DNA of 64,000 nt from an uncultured Clostridia bacterium (GCA_948852945.1 CAQPBJ010000001.1:65617-129616); one strand, 5' to 3'; counted from the stretch's first letter, positions 8,535 to 17,347 are shown. Numbers and translations: made by a program. The notes: generated by a model not told the origin, from the sequence alone.

Positions 8535-8581
8535 AAAAGTATTATTTTCCCAAACTAATATAAAGAAAGAGGTGAATATTA

Positions 8582-9019
8582 GTGGAAAATAATAATTTAA
8601 ATGTTTTAGATGAAGTTAACAAAGGTGCTACAATGGGAATGGACGCAATCAAATTTATTGAAGAAAAAAATCATGATGCGAAACTAGAAGAAGCTTTAAA
8701 AGTGGAATATGGAAAATATAAACATATATCAGAAAGAGTAAACAATTTATATTCCGAATATACAACTGTAAAAAAGCCACATGAAACCAGCCAAATGAAT
8801 AAGATGATGACATGGTATGGAGTGCAGATGAGAACAATAACAGATGATACTCCATCTAAGCTATCAGAATTACTAATGCAAGGAACAAATATGGGAATTA
8901 TAGAAGGAAGACGTTTATTAAATAACAATACAAGAATAAAAGAAGACGTAAAAAATATACTAACAGACTTTGTTGAAATGCAAGAAGATAGTATAGAAAC
9001 ATTAAAAAAATTTCTATAA
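8582..9019 (+). CDS. Conserved helical protein of unknown function
   Basis: A 145-residue all-helical protein starting at GTG after AAAGAGGTG. It contains VNKGATMGMDAIKFIEEK and MMTWYGVQMRTITDD, and ends LQGTNMGIIEGRRL then DFVEMQEDSIETLKKFL. I recall similar proteins in many Clostridia with no assigned role; the helix pattern resembles small ferritin-like or coat-like bundles. It could be cotranscribed with recN. No signal peptide. Confidence 0.6.
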   Translation: MENNNLNVLDEVNKGATMGMDAIKFIEEKNHDAKLEEALKVEYGKYKHISERVNNLYSEYTTVKKPHETSQMNKMMTWYGVQMRTITDDTPSKLSELLMQGTNMGIIEGRRLLNNNTRIKEDVKNILTDFVEMQEDSIETLKKFL

Positions 9020-9041
9020 TACAAAAAATCAAACTAACATA

Positions 9042-9070
9042 TAGACAAAAAAATAATAATATGTTATCAT
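9042..9070 (+). promoter_or_regulatory. Promoter of the riboswitch-MATE unit
   Basis: TAGACA at 9042-9047 and TATCAT at 9065-9070 with a 17-base spacer, about 30 bases before the aptamer. Confidence 0.6.
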
Positions 9071-9099
9071 ACCAAAACTGTAATATGTATATTTAAGTC

Positions 9100-9200
9100 A
9101 TCGGAGGACAGGTGCACCGTATTGCACGAGGTTACAAAATCTCATGTCAGAAAAGATGCCTGAGTAGGCTCAGTTATTTATCTAAATAACGAGCCTTTTA
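9100..9200 (+). promoter_or_regulatory. Guanidine-IV (mepA-type) riboswitch with terminator
   Basis: The leader contains CGGAGGACAGGTGCACCG, a small hairpin GAGG..AAATCTC, then CATGTCAGAAAAGATGCCTG, and ends in a long terminator. In the terminator, AGGCTC-A-GTTATTT (9166-9179) pairs with AAATAAC-GAGCCT (9184-9196) before a T run. The conserved bases and the downstream MATE exporter match my recollection of the mepA motif, the guanidine-IV riboswitch of Clostridia. That riboswitch turns transcription on when guanidinium is bound. It was identified from memory and not by a covariance search. Confidence 0.72.
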
Positions 9201-9241
9201 TATTGCATAAAAGTAGAAATAAAAGCGAAAGGAGAATACAA

Positions 9242-10573
9242 ATGAAAATACAGTTATCAGAGCACTTTACATATAGAAAACTAATAAAATTTACAATTCC
9301 AACAATAATAATGATGATCTTTACATCAATATATGGAATAGTAGACGGAATATTTGTATCAAATTGTGTTGGTTCTGATGCTTTTGCAGCAGTAAATTTA
9401 ATAATGCCAGCACTAATGATTTTAGGAACCTTCGGATTTATGATTGGAACAGGAGGAAGTGCTCTAGTTTCAAAAACGATAGGAGAAGGAGATAAAGAAA
9501 AAGCAAATAGATTTTTTTCAATGTTAATATATTTACTAATTATAATAGGTGGATTATTAACCATTATAGGAATACCACTAGTAAAACCGATAGCAAGACT
9601 AATAGGAGCAAAGGGAAATATGTTAGAATTATGTACAACATATGGAAGAACCTTACTATTATTTTTAATTCCATTTGTACTACAAAATAGTTTTCAAAGC
9701 TTCCTAATAGTAGCTGAAAGACCAACATTTGGATTAATTATTTCGATAATAACTGGTGTACTAAATATGTTCCTAGATTTTATATTTATATATGTTTTAA
9801 AAATGGGAGTATTTGGAGCAGCTTTAGCTACAGGAGTAAGTCAATTAATAGGAGGAATGGTTCCATTAATATATTTTATAAAACCAAATAAAAGTCCATT
9901 AAAACTAACAAAAACAAAATTTAAAGGAAAAGCGATATTACAAGCCTGCACTAATGGATCATCAGAAATGCTAACAAACCTATCAATGTCACTTGTAAAT
10001 ATGCTATTTAACCTACAACTTATGAAATATGCAGGAGCTGACGGAGTGATAGCATATGGAATAATAATGTATGTAGGATTTATATTTACAGGTACATATC
10101 TAGGATATTCAATAGGCACAGCACCAATTATATCTTATCATTATGGAGCTGAAAATACAGAAGAACTAAAAAATTTATTAAAGAAAAGCTTAATTTTGAT
10201 AACAATAACATCAGTAACAATGACAGTAATAGCAGAAATATTATCAAAAGTGCTAGCATCAATATTTGTAAGCTACGATATAGAACTATTACAAATTACT
10301 ACAAGAGCAATAAGATTGTTTTCAATATCATACATAATTAGTGGATTTAATATATTTAGTTCATCATTTTTTACCGCATTAAATAATGGAGTTGTTTCAG
10401 CAATAATTTCATTTATGAGAACACTAGTATTCCAAATAGCAATGATATATATACTTCCAATTATCTTAGGAATAGATGGAATTTGGCTTGCAGTAACTTT
10501 TGCAGAAGTATTATCATTAATAATTAGTATAATGTTCTTAGTTAGAAATAAAAAAAGATACCAGTATGCATAA
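9242..10573 (+). CDS. MATE family efflux transporter (MepA-like)
   Basis: A 443-residue polytopic membrane protein with about 12 hydrophobic segments. It has the MATE features PTIIMMIFTSIYGIVDGIFVSNCVG near residues 18-42 and GTGGSALVSKTIGEGD near 75-90, plus a mirrored second half. These transporters export cationic compounds in exchange for H+ or Na+. The riboswitch just upstream suggests that guanidinium is a signal and possibly a substrate. The start is the ATG at 9242 after AAAGGAGAATACA; an upstream ATG at 9203 lies too close to the terminator and lacks a binding site. Confidence 0.9.
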   Translation: MKIQLSEHFTYRKLIKFTIPTIIMMIFTSIYGIVDGIFVSNCVGSDAFAAVNLIMPALMILGTFGFMIGTGGSALVSKTIGEGDKEKANRFFSMLIYLLIIIGGLLTIIGIPLVKPIARLIGAKGNMLELCTTYGRTLLLFLIPFVLQNSFQSFLIVAERPTFGLIISIITGVLNMFLDFIFIYVLKMGVFGAALATGVSQLIGGMVPLIYFIKPNKSPLKLTKTKFKGKAILQACTNGSSEMLTNLSMSLVNMLFNLQLMKYAGADGVIAYGIIMYVGFIFTGTYLGYSIGTAPIISYHYGAENTEELKNLLKKSLILITITSVTMTVIAEILSKVLASIFVSYDIELLQITTRAIRLFSISYIISGFNIFSSSFFTALNNGVVSAIISFMRTLVFQIAMIYILPIILGIDGIWLAVTFAEVLSLIISIMFLVRNKKRYQYA

Positions 10574-10601
10574 TATATAAAATGCACAAACACCAACAGA
10601 C

Positions 10602-10630
10602 TAGACCTTTTAAAGTAAATATGATATAAT
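10602..10630 (+). promoter_or_regulatory. Promoter of cassette at 10661
   Basis: TAGACC at 10602-10607 and TATAAT at 10625-10630, spacing 17, with a TG before the -10. It is nearly identical in its 3' half to the promoter at 6225. Confidence 0.7.
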
Positions 10631-10660
10631 AAAAAAAGCTTTTGCAACAAAGGAGGTAGC

Positions 10661-10858
10661 ATGATGCAAAAGAATATACGGAAAGATGTCGACAGTGCAT
10701 CAAGCAAGGGGATAGTTTCCCAATCCGAAAAAAGCAGCCAAAGAATTGCTAAAGAGATGGTTGTACAGCATAAATGCGAAGAATATTTCTGCTGTGAACA
10801 GAGCTCTTTTTGCAACAACGGCGAAGCGTGCTGTATTAGTTCGCACAGCACACGCTAA
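10661..10858 (+). CDS. Unknown Cys-rich small protein (GC-richer cassette 2)
   Basis: 65 residues; translation may also begin at the second ATG (10664). The C-terminal half carries eight cysteines in the pattern HKCEEYFCCEQSSFCNNGEACC, which suggests metal binding or disulfides. No family recognised. CGG is codon 7. Strong AAAGGAGGT binding site, own promoter and own terminator. Composition differs from the neighbouring MATE and sigK genes. Confidence 0.6.
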   Translation: MMQKNIRKDVDSASSKGIVSQSEKSSQRIAKEMVVQHKCEEYFCCEQSSFCNNGEACCISSHSTR

Positions 10859-10869
10859 AAGCGAAACAG

Positions 10870-10905
10870 CAGCCCACCTGTGTAAATAGGTGGGCTGTTG
10901 TTTTT
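10870..10905 (+). terminator. Terminator after cassette 2
   Basis: CAGCCCACCT pairs with AGGTGGGCTG (10 bp), followed by TTGTTTTTATT. Confidence 0.9.
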
Positions 10906-10952
10906 ATTATATACTAAATAATTATAGTAAAAGTTTAATTTGTGTTTTAATT

Positions 10953-11654
10953 TTAATCATCTTTAAATTCTTTAGAAAGTTTAGCAATAGCTTTAGTCTC
11001 AATACGTGAAACATATGACCTAGAAATACCAAAAATCTTTGCCACTTGATTCTGAGTCAAAGGAGCAGAGTTATTTAATCCAAATCTGAGAATAAGTATT
11101 TCTTTTTCTCTAGGCTGTAAAAGTGAATCCATTTTTTTATAAAGTTTACTTTGTTTTAATTTTAAATCAATAGCTTCTTCAATACTACGTTCATTATTTT
11201 CTAAAATTTCTTGAAGAGTTATAACATTATCATCTTTATCTTTACCAATAGGTTCGTTAAGATATACTTCTGCATTCAGTTTTTTAGAATTTCTAAAAAA
11301 CATAAGAATTTCATTTTCAATACAACGTGATATATATGTAGATAACTTCACACCTTTGCTAAAATTATAACTATTAATCCCTTTAATAAGTCCAATAGTA
11401 CCAATAGAAATCAAATCATCAAGACTGGCAGAAGCAGAAGAATATTTTTTAGCAATATGAGCAACCAATCTTAAATTCCTTTCAATTAAAACATTTTTTG
11501 ACTCAATACTTCCTTTTTCAAATTCTTTCAAATGAAATTCTTCTTCTTCACTAGAAAGTGGGTCAGGAAAAAGAGCATTATTAGATATATAACCAACTAA
11601 AAAAATAGATGAATTAAGAAAATTAAAAAAACACGGAATAGATAATACAAGCAT
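10953..11654 (-). CDS. sigK: Sporulation sigma factor SigK
   Basis: A 233-residue sigma-70 family protein that directs late mother-cell transcription during sporulation. It begins with a hydrophobic stretch like the SigK pro-sequence, followed by YISNNALFPDPLSSEEEEF, close to the SigK N-terminus. Region 2 includes RNLRLVAHIAKKY and LISIGTIGLIKGINSYN. Region 4 includes QPREKEILILRFGL and LTQNQVAKIFGISRSYVSRIE. The gene is contiguous, with no skin-type insertion. Start follows TGGAGGTCTACT. It is isolated, with GC-richer cassettes on both sides. Confidence 0.92.
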   Translation of the reverse strand: MLVLSIPCFFNFLNSSIFLVGYISNNALFPDPLSSEEEEFHLKEFEKGSIESKNVLIERNLRLVAHIAKKYSSASASLDDLISIGTIGLIKGINSYNFSKGVKLSTYISRCIENEILMFFRNSKKLNAEVYLNEPIGKDKDDNVITLQEILENNERSIEEAIDLKLKQSKLYKKMDSLLQPREKEILILRFGLNNSAPLTQNQVAKIFGISRSYVSRIETKAIAKLSKEFKDD

Positions 11655-11791
11655 AGTAGACCTCCAGATATCTATATAAAAATATATGAGATTAAAATAA
11701 AAAAGTGCGTGTCAACATTAAAATAAACTTGTCATAAAATGTCCATATGGCATAAAGTAAGGTTAAAAATTATTTATCACTTGATACAAAA

Positions 11792-11820
11792 TTGAAAAAA
11801 TACAGCCAATATGCTATAAT
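11792..11820 (+). promoter_or_regulatory. Promoter of cassette at 11851
   Basis: TTGAAA at 11792-11797 and TATAAT at 11815-11820 with a 17-base spacer. Confidence 0.65.
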
Positions 11821-11850
11821 ATATGTATCACAACATAAGGAGGTAGCTAT

Positions 11851-12126
11851 ATGGATAGCGAATTAACACGGAGCAGGATCAAACAGATGGAGTATGACTC
11901 ACCACTTCCGTGGGAACACGAAGGCAAAATGAAACACTATGAAGAAGTTTTCATCAACCCCGGAGGAGAGGAAACTCACGAAAAAGCGCAGGAACACCTG
12001 AAAGCCATCCAGAAGGCACACCCGGAAAGCAGCGGCTGGTATTGCCCCTGTGGACATGAAGGTGTGTTCAAGGATGAAACTGATGGCAAGTGGTATGCTT
12101 ACCGCCATCACGCTCAGTATGTCTAA
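11851..12126 (+). CDS. Unknown small protein with a CPCG motif (GC-richer cassette 3)
   Basis: 91 residues. The C-terminal part, GWYCPCGHEGVF then YAYRHHAQYV, has two cysteines and several histidines that could bind a metal. The N-terminal half is acidic and helical. No family recognised. CGG is codon 7. It has an AAGGAGGT ribosome-binding site, its own promoter and a strong GC hairpin after the stop. The composition is clearly GC-richer than sigK and the PflX-like gene beside it. Confidence 0.65.
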   Translation: MDSELTRSRIKQMEYDSPLPWEHEGKMKHYEEVFINPGGEETHEKAQEHLKAIQKAHPESSGWYCPCGHEGVFKDETDGKWYAYRHHAQYV

Positions 12127-12143
12127 TCCAGAAAAAAGCTACG

Positions 12144-12172
12144 CCCCCGGCTGTTACCAATTCAGCCGGGGG
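12144..12172 (+). terminator. Hairpin after cassette 3
   Basis: CCCCCGGCTG pairs perfectly with CAGCCGGGGG, with a 9-base loop. The T tract is weak (TAATTCTATTTT). Confidence 0.75.
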
Positions 12173-12260
12173 TAATTCTATTTTAAAAAGACTTTACTAA
12201 GAACTAAATTTGTTATAAAATTTAATAGCTGATAAATAATAAATAAAGGTTGTATCAAAA

Positions 12261-13142
12261 ATGAAAGAACTAGAAGAATGCACATTATGCCCATTTAAAT
12301 GCAAAGTAAATAGAAATAAAAACGAATTAGGAAGATGCCGAGCGGGAAATAAAATTAAAATAGGCTTATATTCACTTCACTATGATGAAGAACCATGTAT
12401 AAGTGGAAAATCAGGTTCAGGAACAGTATTTTTTAGTAACTGTAATTTAAAATGTGAATTTTGCCAAAATTATAAAATAAGTTGTGAATCAAAAGGTGAA
12501 GAAATATCAATAGAAAAATTATCAGAAATATTTTTAGAGCAACAAAATAATGGAGCTAATAATATAAATTTAGTAACAGCTGTACCATACATACCACATA
12601 TATTAGAAGCAATAAAAAAAGCAAAAGAAAAAGGACTAAATATCCCGATTCTTTATAATACAAGTGGCTATGAAAATATAGAAACACTAAAGATGCTTGA
12701 AGGATATATTGATATATACTTACCAGATTTTAAATACTATGATAACGACTTGGCAATGCGTTTGTCAAAAGTAAAAGACTATAGAGAAAAAGCCGAAGCA
12801 GCAATTTTAGAAATGAAAAGACAAGTTGGAGAAAATATATATGACCAAAATGGAATAATGCGAAAAGGATTAATAATAAGACATTTAGTATTACCAAACA
12901 ATATACAAAATTCAAAAGATATTTTAAAATGGATAAAAGAAAATTTAGGAGAAGAAACAACAATTAGTTTAATGGCGCAATATTTTCCAACATACAAAGC
13001 TTTAGAAAATAAAGAAATAAATAGGAAACTAACAAAAGAAGAATATGAAGAAATAGAAAACTATTTATATGAATTAAATCTTAAAAATGGATATATTCAA
13101 GATTTAGAAGATGAAGAAGAAAAATATGTGCCAAAATTTTAA
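12261..13142 (+). CDS. Radical SAM protein, PflX-like (pyruvate formate-lyase activase family)
   Basis: A 293-residue radical SAM protein. The cluster motif is CNLKCEFCQNY (C-x3-C-x2-C) near residues 62-72. An N-terminal zinc-like cysteine set, CTLCPFKCKVNR then GRCRAG, marks the PflX/COG1313 family. NNINLVTAVPYIPHI and LIIRHLVLPNN follow. The family resembles glycyl-radical activating enzymes, but its target is unknown, and no glycyl-radical enzyme is adjacent. The next gene starts 12 bases later and is probably co-transcribed. Confidence 0.85.
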   Translation: MKELEECTLCPFKCKVNRNKNELGRCRAGNKIKIGLYSLHYDEEPCISGKSGSGTVFFSNCNLKCEFCQNYKISCESKGEEISIEKLSEIFLEQQNNGANNINLVTAVPYIPHILEAIKKAKEKGLNIPILYNTSGYENIETLKMLEGYIDIYLPDFKYYDNDLAMRLSKVKDYREKAEAAILEMKRQVGENIYDQNGIMRKGLIIRHLVLPNNIQNSKDILKWIKENLGEETTISLMAQYFPTYKALENKEINRKLTKEEYEEIENYLYELNLKNGYIQDLEDEEEKYVPKF

Positions 13143-13154
13143 GGAGGAATGATT

Positions 13155-13781
13155 ATGAAAATAATATATGGAACAAGTAATGAAGGAAAAATAGCAGACA
13201 TGAAAAGAATAATAACAGAAAACAACATTGACATAGAAATATTAACTGCAAAAGATATAGGATTTGATAAAGATATAATTGAAGATGGAAAAACATTTGA
13301 AGAAAATTCAGAAATAAAAGCAAAAGCAATTGCGGAATACTGTAATGAAAATAATATAAAAGGAATAGTAATAACAGATGATGCAGGATTATGTATAGAT
13401 AAACTAAATGGAGAACCAGGAGTATATTCAGCAAGATATGCAGGAGACCATGCACCACAAATAGAATGTATTAACAAAATATTAGACAAAATGAAACAAT
13501 ACGAAAATATGGAAGAAAGAACATGCCAATTTGTATGTGTGTTAACAGCTATTATATTAGCAACAGGAGAAAAAATAGTTGCAAGAGGAGAATGCAAAGG
13601 AAGTATAGCAAAGGAACATGGTAAATTAGGAGGATTAACATATAGTCCAATATTTATACCATATGGATTTACTGAACCAATGAGTAACATGCCAAAGGAA
13701 AAATATGAAAAACAACACAACCATAGAAATATGGCAACAAAAGAAATAATAAAAAATTTAAAAGAAAGAAAAATATTATAA
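13155..13781 (+). CDS. rdgB: XTP/dITP diphosphatase (RdgB/HAM1 family)
   Basis: A 208-residue nucleotide pyrophosphatase that removes non-canonical purine triphosphates. It shows the HAM1 pattern: IIYGTSNEGKIADMKRI at the start, DGKTFEENSEIKAKAIAEYC, VITDDAGLCIDKLNGEPGVYSARYAG and the later FIPYGFTEPMSNM segment. The ATG at 13155 is preferred over the one at 13149, which sits only 3 bases after AAGGAGGA. Length is normal. It follows the PflX-like gene closely and ends in a terminator. Confidence 0.9.
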   Translation: MKIIYGTSNEGKIADMKRIITENNIDIEILTAKDIGFDKDIIEDGKTFEENSEIKAKAIAEYCNENNIKGIVITDDAGLCIDKLNGEPGVYSARYAGDHAPQIECINKILDKMKQYENMEERTCQFVCVLTAIILATGEKIVARGECKGSIAKEHGKLGGLTYSPIFIPYGFTEPMSNMPKEKYEKQHNHRNMATKEIIKNLKERKIL

Positions 13782-13798
13782 TATAGAATAAAAATAAA

Positions 13799-13834
13799 AA
13801 AAGACAAGATTTTTGGAAAAACTTGTCTTTTTTA
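13799..13834 (+). terminator. Terminator after rdgB
   Basis: AAAAAGACAAG pairs with CTTGTCTTTTT around a 12-base loop. It looks usable in both directions. Confidence 0.85.
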
Positions 13835-14025
13835 TTTACTCCCAATATTAATTATACTATAAAATAGATAATAAATCAAATAATAAAATGCAATAAATTA
13901 AAGAGAATAATATAAGAAAAAAAGAGAAAAATATAATTAGATTAAACTTAAATAGATTTAAAAAAGAAAAAATGGTTTGAAGCATATAAAAAAATATGCT
14001 AATATATAAATATAAATAAGTTAAT
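13835..14025. other. AT-rich spacer with 6S RNA promoter
   Basis: No coding sequence. TTGAAG followed 17 bases later by TAATAT near 14000 is a possible promoter for the RNA that follows. Confidence 0.4.
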
Positions 14026-14222
14026 AAGTTTCCCTACATGGTGCGTTTTTGACAGAGTTTTTAGAACCTACAAGTTTTGGAGAAGGGAGCATGATCTCTG
14101 AATATGGCGTGTATGCTTGCTTTTTAAGTAAGAAACCCAGAAGTATTTAGGACGGCACCCACCTGTTTTAGGACAGGTCCATAAAAATTCTTATTCATGA
14201 CGGCTGATGTGGGGCATTTTTT
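14026..14222 (+). ncRNA. ssrS: 6S RNA
   Basis: About 197 bases with the layout of Firmicutes 6S RNA. The closing stem pairs CCCTACAT near 14032 with ATGTGGGG near 14207. Characteristic stretches are TTAGAACCTACAAG, GGACGGCACCCACCTGT...ACAGGTCC and TTATTCATGACGGCTGATG. A central open bubble between these stems mimics a promoter and would hold RNA polymerase. The identification rests on motif memory; a covariance search would settle it. Confidence 0.8.
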
Positions 14223-14247
14223 AATTAAGTGATTAAATATGATAGAA

Positions 14248-14419
14248 ACTAAATACAGTGAAAAAGATTATTTTGAAAATGCGCTAGCGACCAAACGTAG
14301 TAAAAACATAGTTTTTACGAAGTGCGAATTTGAGCAATCTACAATATAAAAACGGAGTTTTTTATTCAGGAGATTGCGAAGAGCAAATTTTTAAAATAAT
14401 CTTTTTCACTGTATTTAGT
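14248..14419 (+). repeat. Armed repeat A, copy 1
   Basis: Core 14281-14386 starts GCGCTAGCGACCAAACG and ends GGAGATTGCGAAGAGCAAA. It is shared with copies at 30377 and 57970. The core is flanked by 33-base arms (14248-14280 and 14387-14419) that pair with each other with one wobble, yet differ in sequence from the arms of the other copies. Inside, TAAAAAC/GTTTTTA (14301-14317) forms a variable hairpin, and CAATCT/AGATTG encloses a conserved second hairpin. Confidence 0.85.
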
Positions 14420-14489
14420 GCTAATTATATTAAGAACGCCTTTACAACAAAACCTAAAAATGCTAAAATAAAAAGCACTTGGAGGCAAT

Positions 14490-15314
14490 ATGAAAGTAAA
14501 AGAAGCAATTAAATATGGAATAAATGAATTAAATAATATAGAAGAAAAAATAATAAAAATAAAACTATTATTATCATATTGCATGAACGTAGAAAAAGAG
14601 TATTTAATTACACATGATGAAGAAGAATTAAAAGAGAACGTAACTAAAAATTATAAAATAGGCGTAGAAAAACTAAAAAACAATATCCCAATTCAACATA
14701 TAACAGGAATTCAAGAGTTCTATGGAAGAAAATTTAAAGTAAACGAAAATGTTTTGATTCCAAGATATGATACTGAAATTTTAATACAAGAAACTCTAAA
14801 AGTGGCAAAAGACAATGATAAAATACTAGATATGTGTACAGGAAGTGGAATAATAGGCGTAACTTTATCAAAAGAAGTAAAAAATTCTAAAGTTTATGCA
14901 GCGGACATAAGTGAAAAAGCTTTAGAAATAGCAAAAGAAAATAATAAAATACATAATGGCAGAGTAAATTTTATACATTCAAATTTATTTGAAAATATAC
15001 AGGAAACCAACTTTGATATAATTGTTTCAAATCCACCATATATAAATGAAAAAGATATTCAAAATTTAGAAGAACAAGTAAAAAAAGAACCATACATAGC
15101 TTTATATGGGGGAAAAGATGGATTAGAGTTTTATAAAAAAATAGCAAGAGATGCAAAAAAAACAATAAATCAAAATGGGTACATCATATTTGAAATTGGA
15201 TATAATCAAAAAAATGATGTATTAGAAATACTAGAAGAAAATGGATATACACAAATAAAATGTGTACAAGATTTAAATGGAATAGATAGAGTAATTATAG
15301 GAAAGAAGGAATAA
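14490..15314 (+). CDS. prmC: Peptide chain release factor N5-glutamine methyltransferase
   Basis: A 274-residue SAM methyltransferase that methylates the GGQ glutamine of RF1/RF2. The N-terminal helical domain contains PIQHITGIQEFYGRKFKVNENVLIPR. SAM motif I is LDMCTGSGIIGVTLSKE near residues 113-129. The catalytic NPPY is in VSNPPYI near 181. Length and order fit the family. Start follows TTGGAGGCAAT. The next gene, whiA, begins 2 bases after the stop, so prmC-whiA-hemW form a tight operon. Confidence 0.93.
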   Translation: MKVKEAIKYGINELNNIEEKIIKIKLLLSYCMNVEKEYLITHDEEELKENVTKNYKIGVEKLKNNIPIQHITGIQEFYGRKFKVNENVLIPRYDTEILIQETLKVAKDNDKILDMCTGSGIIGVTLSKEVKNSKVYAADISEKALEIAKENNKIHNGRVNFIHSNLFENIQETNFDIIVSNPPYINEKDIQNLEEQVKKEPYIALYGGKDGLEFYKKIARDAKKTINQNGYIIFEIGYNQKNDVLEILEENGYTQIKCVQDLNGIDRVIIGKKE

Positions 15315-15316
15315 CA

Positions 15317-16159
15317 ATGTCTTTCTCATCAGAAGTAAAAGAAGAATTAAGTAAAATAAATAACTTTTCTAAAAAAGAATTTATTGAAGCAGAATTAATA
15401 GGATACCTATTATCAGCAAATACAAAAATAGAAAAGAAAAATATAGAGTTTCTTACTGAAAATGAATTTAATATAGAAAGAATATATAAAATTTTATTTA
15501 AACTAGATATAGAGTACGAACCAGAAATAAAAGGCAAAACCTACACAGCTAAAATAGAAAATATAGGATTAAGAAAAGTAGAAGAACTAAAAAAAGAAGA
15601 AGAAAAAAAAGCATTAGTCAGGGGCATATTTTTAGGTAGTGGTTCAATAAATGATCCAAACAAAAAATATCATTTAGAAATATTGTTAAACAATAAAGAT
15701 ATAGCACAATACATTCAAAATATATTAAAAGAATCAGGAATAAAAACAAAAATATTAGAAAAAAATAATACAATTTATATAAAAGAAGGTGAAGAAATTT
15801 CAAAATTCTTAGCCTTTATAGGAGCACAAAAATCTGTATTAAAATTTGAAGACATACGTGTAATGAAAGATATGAGAAATACAGTAAACAGACAAGTAAA
15901 TTGTGAAACAGCAAATCTAAATAAAACAGTAGGTGCAGCAGTTGTACAAATAGATGCAATAAACTTTCTTAAAAAAATGAAAAAATACGAAGAGCTTCCA
16001 GATCCATTAATAGAAATAGCAGAACTAAGAATAGAATATCCAGAAATGAGTTTAAAAGATTTAGGAATGCATCTAGAAAATCCAATAGGAAAATCAGGAG
16101 TAAACCACAGATTAAAAAAAATAATTGAAATTGCAGATGAATTTAAAAGGGGAAATTAA
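15317..16159 (+). CDS. whiA: WhiA family DNA-binding regulator
   Basis: A 280-residue WhiA protein: an N-terminal LAGLIDADG-like fold (MSFSSEVKEELSKI; FIEAELIGYLLSAN; RGIFLGSGSINDP; LEILLNNKDIAQYIQ) and a C-terminal helix-turn-helix (SLKDLGMHLENPIGKSGVNHRLKK near residues 245-268). WhiA controls chromosome segregation and division functions in Firmicutes and sporulation septation in actinobacteria. The stop codon abuts the hemW ATG directly. Confidence 0.93.
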   Translation: MSFSSEVKEELSKINNFSKKEFIEAELIGYLLSANTKIEKKNIEFLTENEFNIERIYKILFKLDIEYEPEIKGKTYTAKIENIGLRKVEELKKEEEKKALVRGIFLGSGSINDPNKKYHLEILLNNKDIAQYIQNILKESGIKTKILEKNNTIYIKEGEEISKFLAFIGAQKSVLKFEDIRVMKDMRNTVNRQVNCETANLNKTVGAAVVQIDAINFLKKMKKYEELPDPLIEIAELRIEYPEMSLKDLGMHLENPIGKSGVNHRLKKIIEIADEFKRGN

Positions 16160-17275
16160 ATGAAAGAAATAGGAATATATGTTCACATTCCATATTGTAA
16201 AAGTAAATGCTATTACTGTGATTTTATTTCATTCTCAAAAAAAGATGAAACAATTGAGAAATACATAGAAACAATAAAAAAAGAAATAGATATATGCATG
16301 CTAGGAGGATTCAACATAAAAACAATTTATATAGGAGGTGGAACACCATCTTATATAGAAAGTAAATATATATTAGAAATAATAGCAAAAATAAAAGAAA
16401 AATTTATTGTAGTACAAAATGCAGAAACAACAATAGAAGTAAATCCAGGAACAATAACAAAAGAAAAATTACAAGATTATAAAAAAGCAGGAATAAATAG
16501 ATTAAGTATAGGACTTCAATCAACAGACAATAAAACTTTAAAGCAAATAGGAAGAATTCACACATATGAAGAATTTTTAGAAACATATGATTTAGCCAGA
16601 GAAGTCGGATTTAAAAATATAAATGTAGATTTTATATTTGCACTTCCAAATTCAGATGAATGGGGAACAGCACTACAAATAAGTGAAATAATAAATTTGA
16701 AACCAGAACATATATCAAGCTACTCATTAATATTAGAAGAAAATACAAAATTAAAAGAATTAGTTGAAAGTGGAGAAGTAGCATTACCAACAGAAGATGA
16801 AGAAAGAAAAATGTATTGGAAAATGAAAAATTTACTAGAAGAACATGGCTATAAACATTATGAAATTTCAAACTTTGCTATTCCTGGATATGAATCAAAA
16901 CATAATGTAGATTGCTGGAATCAAAACGAATATCTAGGATTCGGAGCAGCGGCACACAGTTACTTTAATGGAAAAAGATATTCAAATAGTAAAACAATAG
17001 AAGAGTATATCGAAAAATATCATAATAAAAATATAGAAGAAGAACAAAATAAAGAAATGATGGCAAAAGAATATATGATGTTAGGATTGAGAAAAATAGA
17101 AGGAGTATCAATATCAGAGTTTGAAAGAAAATTCCAAATTAACCCACTATTTTATTTTAGATTTGAAATAAGCAAACTAGTTGAAGAAGAACTAATTGAA
17201 ATTGATCTAGATAACATTAAGCTAACAGACAAAGGCTTAGATTTCGCTAATAAAGTATTTGAAGAATTTATATAA
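16160..17275 (+). CDS. hemW: Radical SAM heme chaperone HemW
   Basis: A 371-residue radical SAM protein. YVHIPYCKSKCYYCDFIS near residues 7-24 carries the C-x3-C-x2-C cluster motif with the extra cysteine position typical of HemW. TIYIGGGTPSYI, RLSIGLQSTDN and NVDFIFALPN are also present. HemW proteins insert heme rather than oxidise coproporphyrinogen, despite frequent HemN annotation. Last gene of the prmC operon, with a terminator following. Confidence 0.92.
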   Translation: MKEIGIYVHIPYCKSKCYYCDFISFSKKDETIEKYIETIKKEIDICMLGGFNIKTIYIGGGTPSYIESKYILEIIAKIKEKFIVVQNAETTIEVNPGTITKEKLQDYKKAGINRLSIGLQSTDNKTLKQIGRIHTYEEFLETYDLAREVGFKNINVDFIFALPNSDEWGTALQISEIINLKPEHISSYSLILEENTKLKELVESGEVALPTEDEERKMYWKMKNLLEEHGYKHYEISNFAIPGYESKHNVDCWNQNEYLGFGAAAHSYFNGKRYSNSKTIEEYIEKYHNKNIEEEQNKEMMAKEYMMLGLRKIEGVSISEFERKFQINPLFYFRFEISKLVEEELIEIDLDNIKLTDKGLDFANKVFEEFI

Positions 17276-17280
17276 ATTTA

Positions 17281-17312
17281 AAAGGATATCCTTACCACTG
17301 GATATCTTTTTT
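17281..17312 (+). terminator. Terminator of prmC-whiA-hemW
   Basis: AAAGGATATCC pairs with GGATATCTTTT, with one wobble and a T run. Confidence 0.8.
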
Positions 17313-17323
17313 ATATTCATAAA

Positions 17324-17347
17324 GAAAAGAGCATCACACCTGATGCC
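17324..17347 (-). terminator. Terminator of cassette 4 (minus strand)
   Basis: On the minus strand GCATCA-GGTG-TGATGC is followed by TCTTTTCTTT. Confidence 0.65.

Noticed and set aside
9178..9564. Minus-strand ORF opposite the MATE gene
   Set aside because: It mirrors the codon bias of the opposite strand, has no ribosome-binding site and overlaps the riboswitch terminator.
10273..10851. Minus-strand 192-residue ORF across the MATE end and cassette 2
   Set aside because: It runs antisense through two better-supported genes, and no family pattern is visible.
13139..13807. Minus-strand 222-residue ORF opposite rdgB
   Set aside because: A shadow of the AT-rich sense gene with long hydrophobic runs. 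rdgB has complete family motifs.
14330..14512. Short ORF starting MSNLQYKNGVFYS, repeated at 30457
   Set aside because: The shared peptide comes from translating the conserved core of repeat A. The frames end differently and have no ribosome-binding site, so the repeat explains it.
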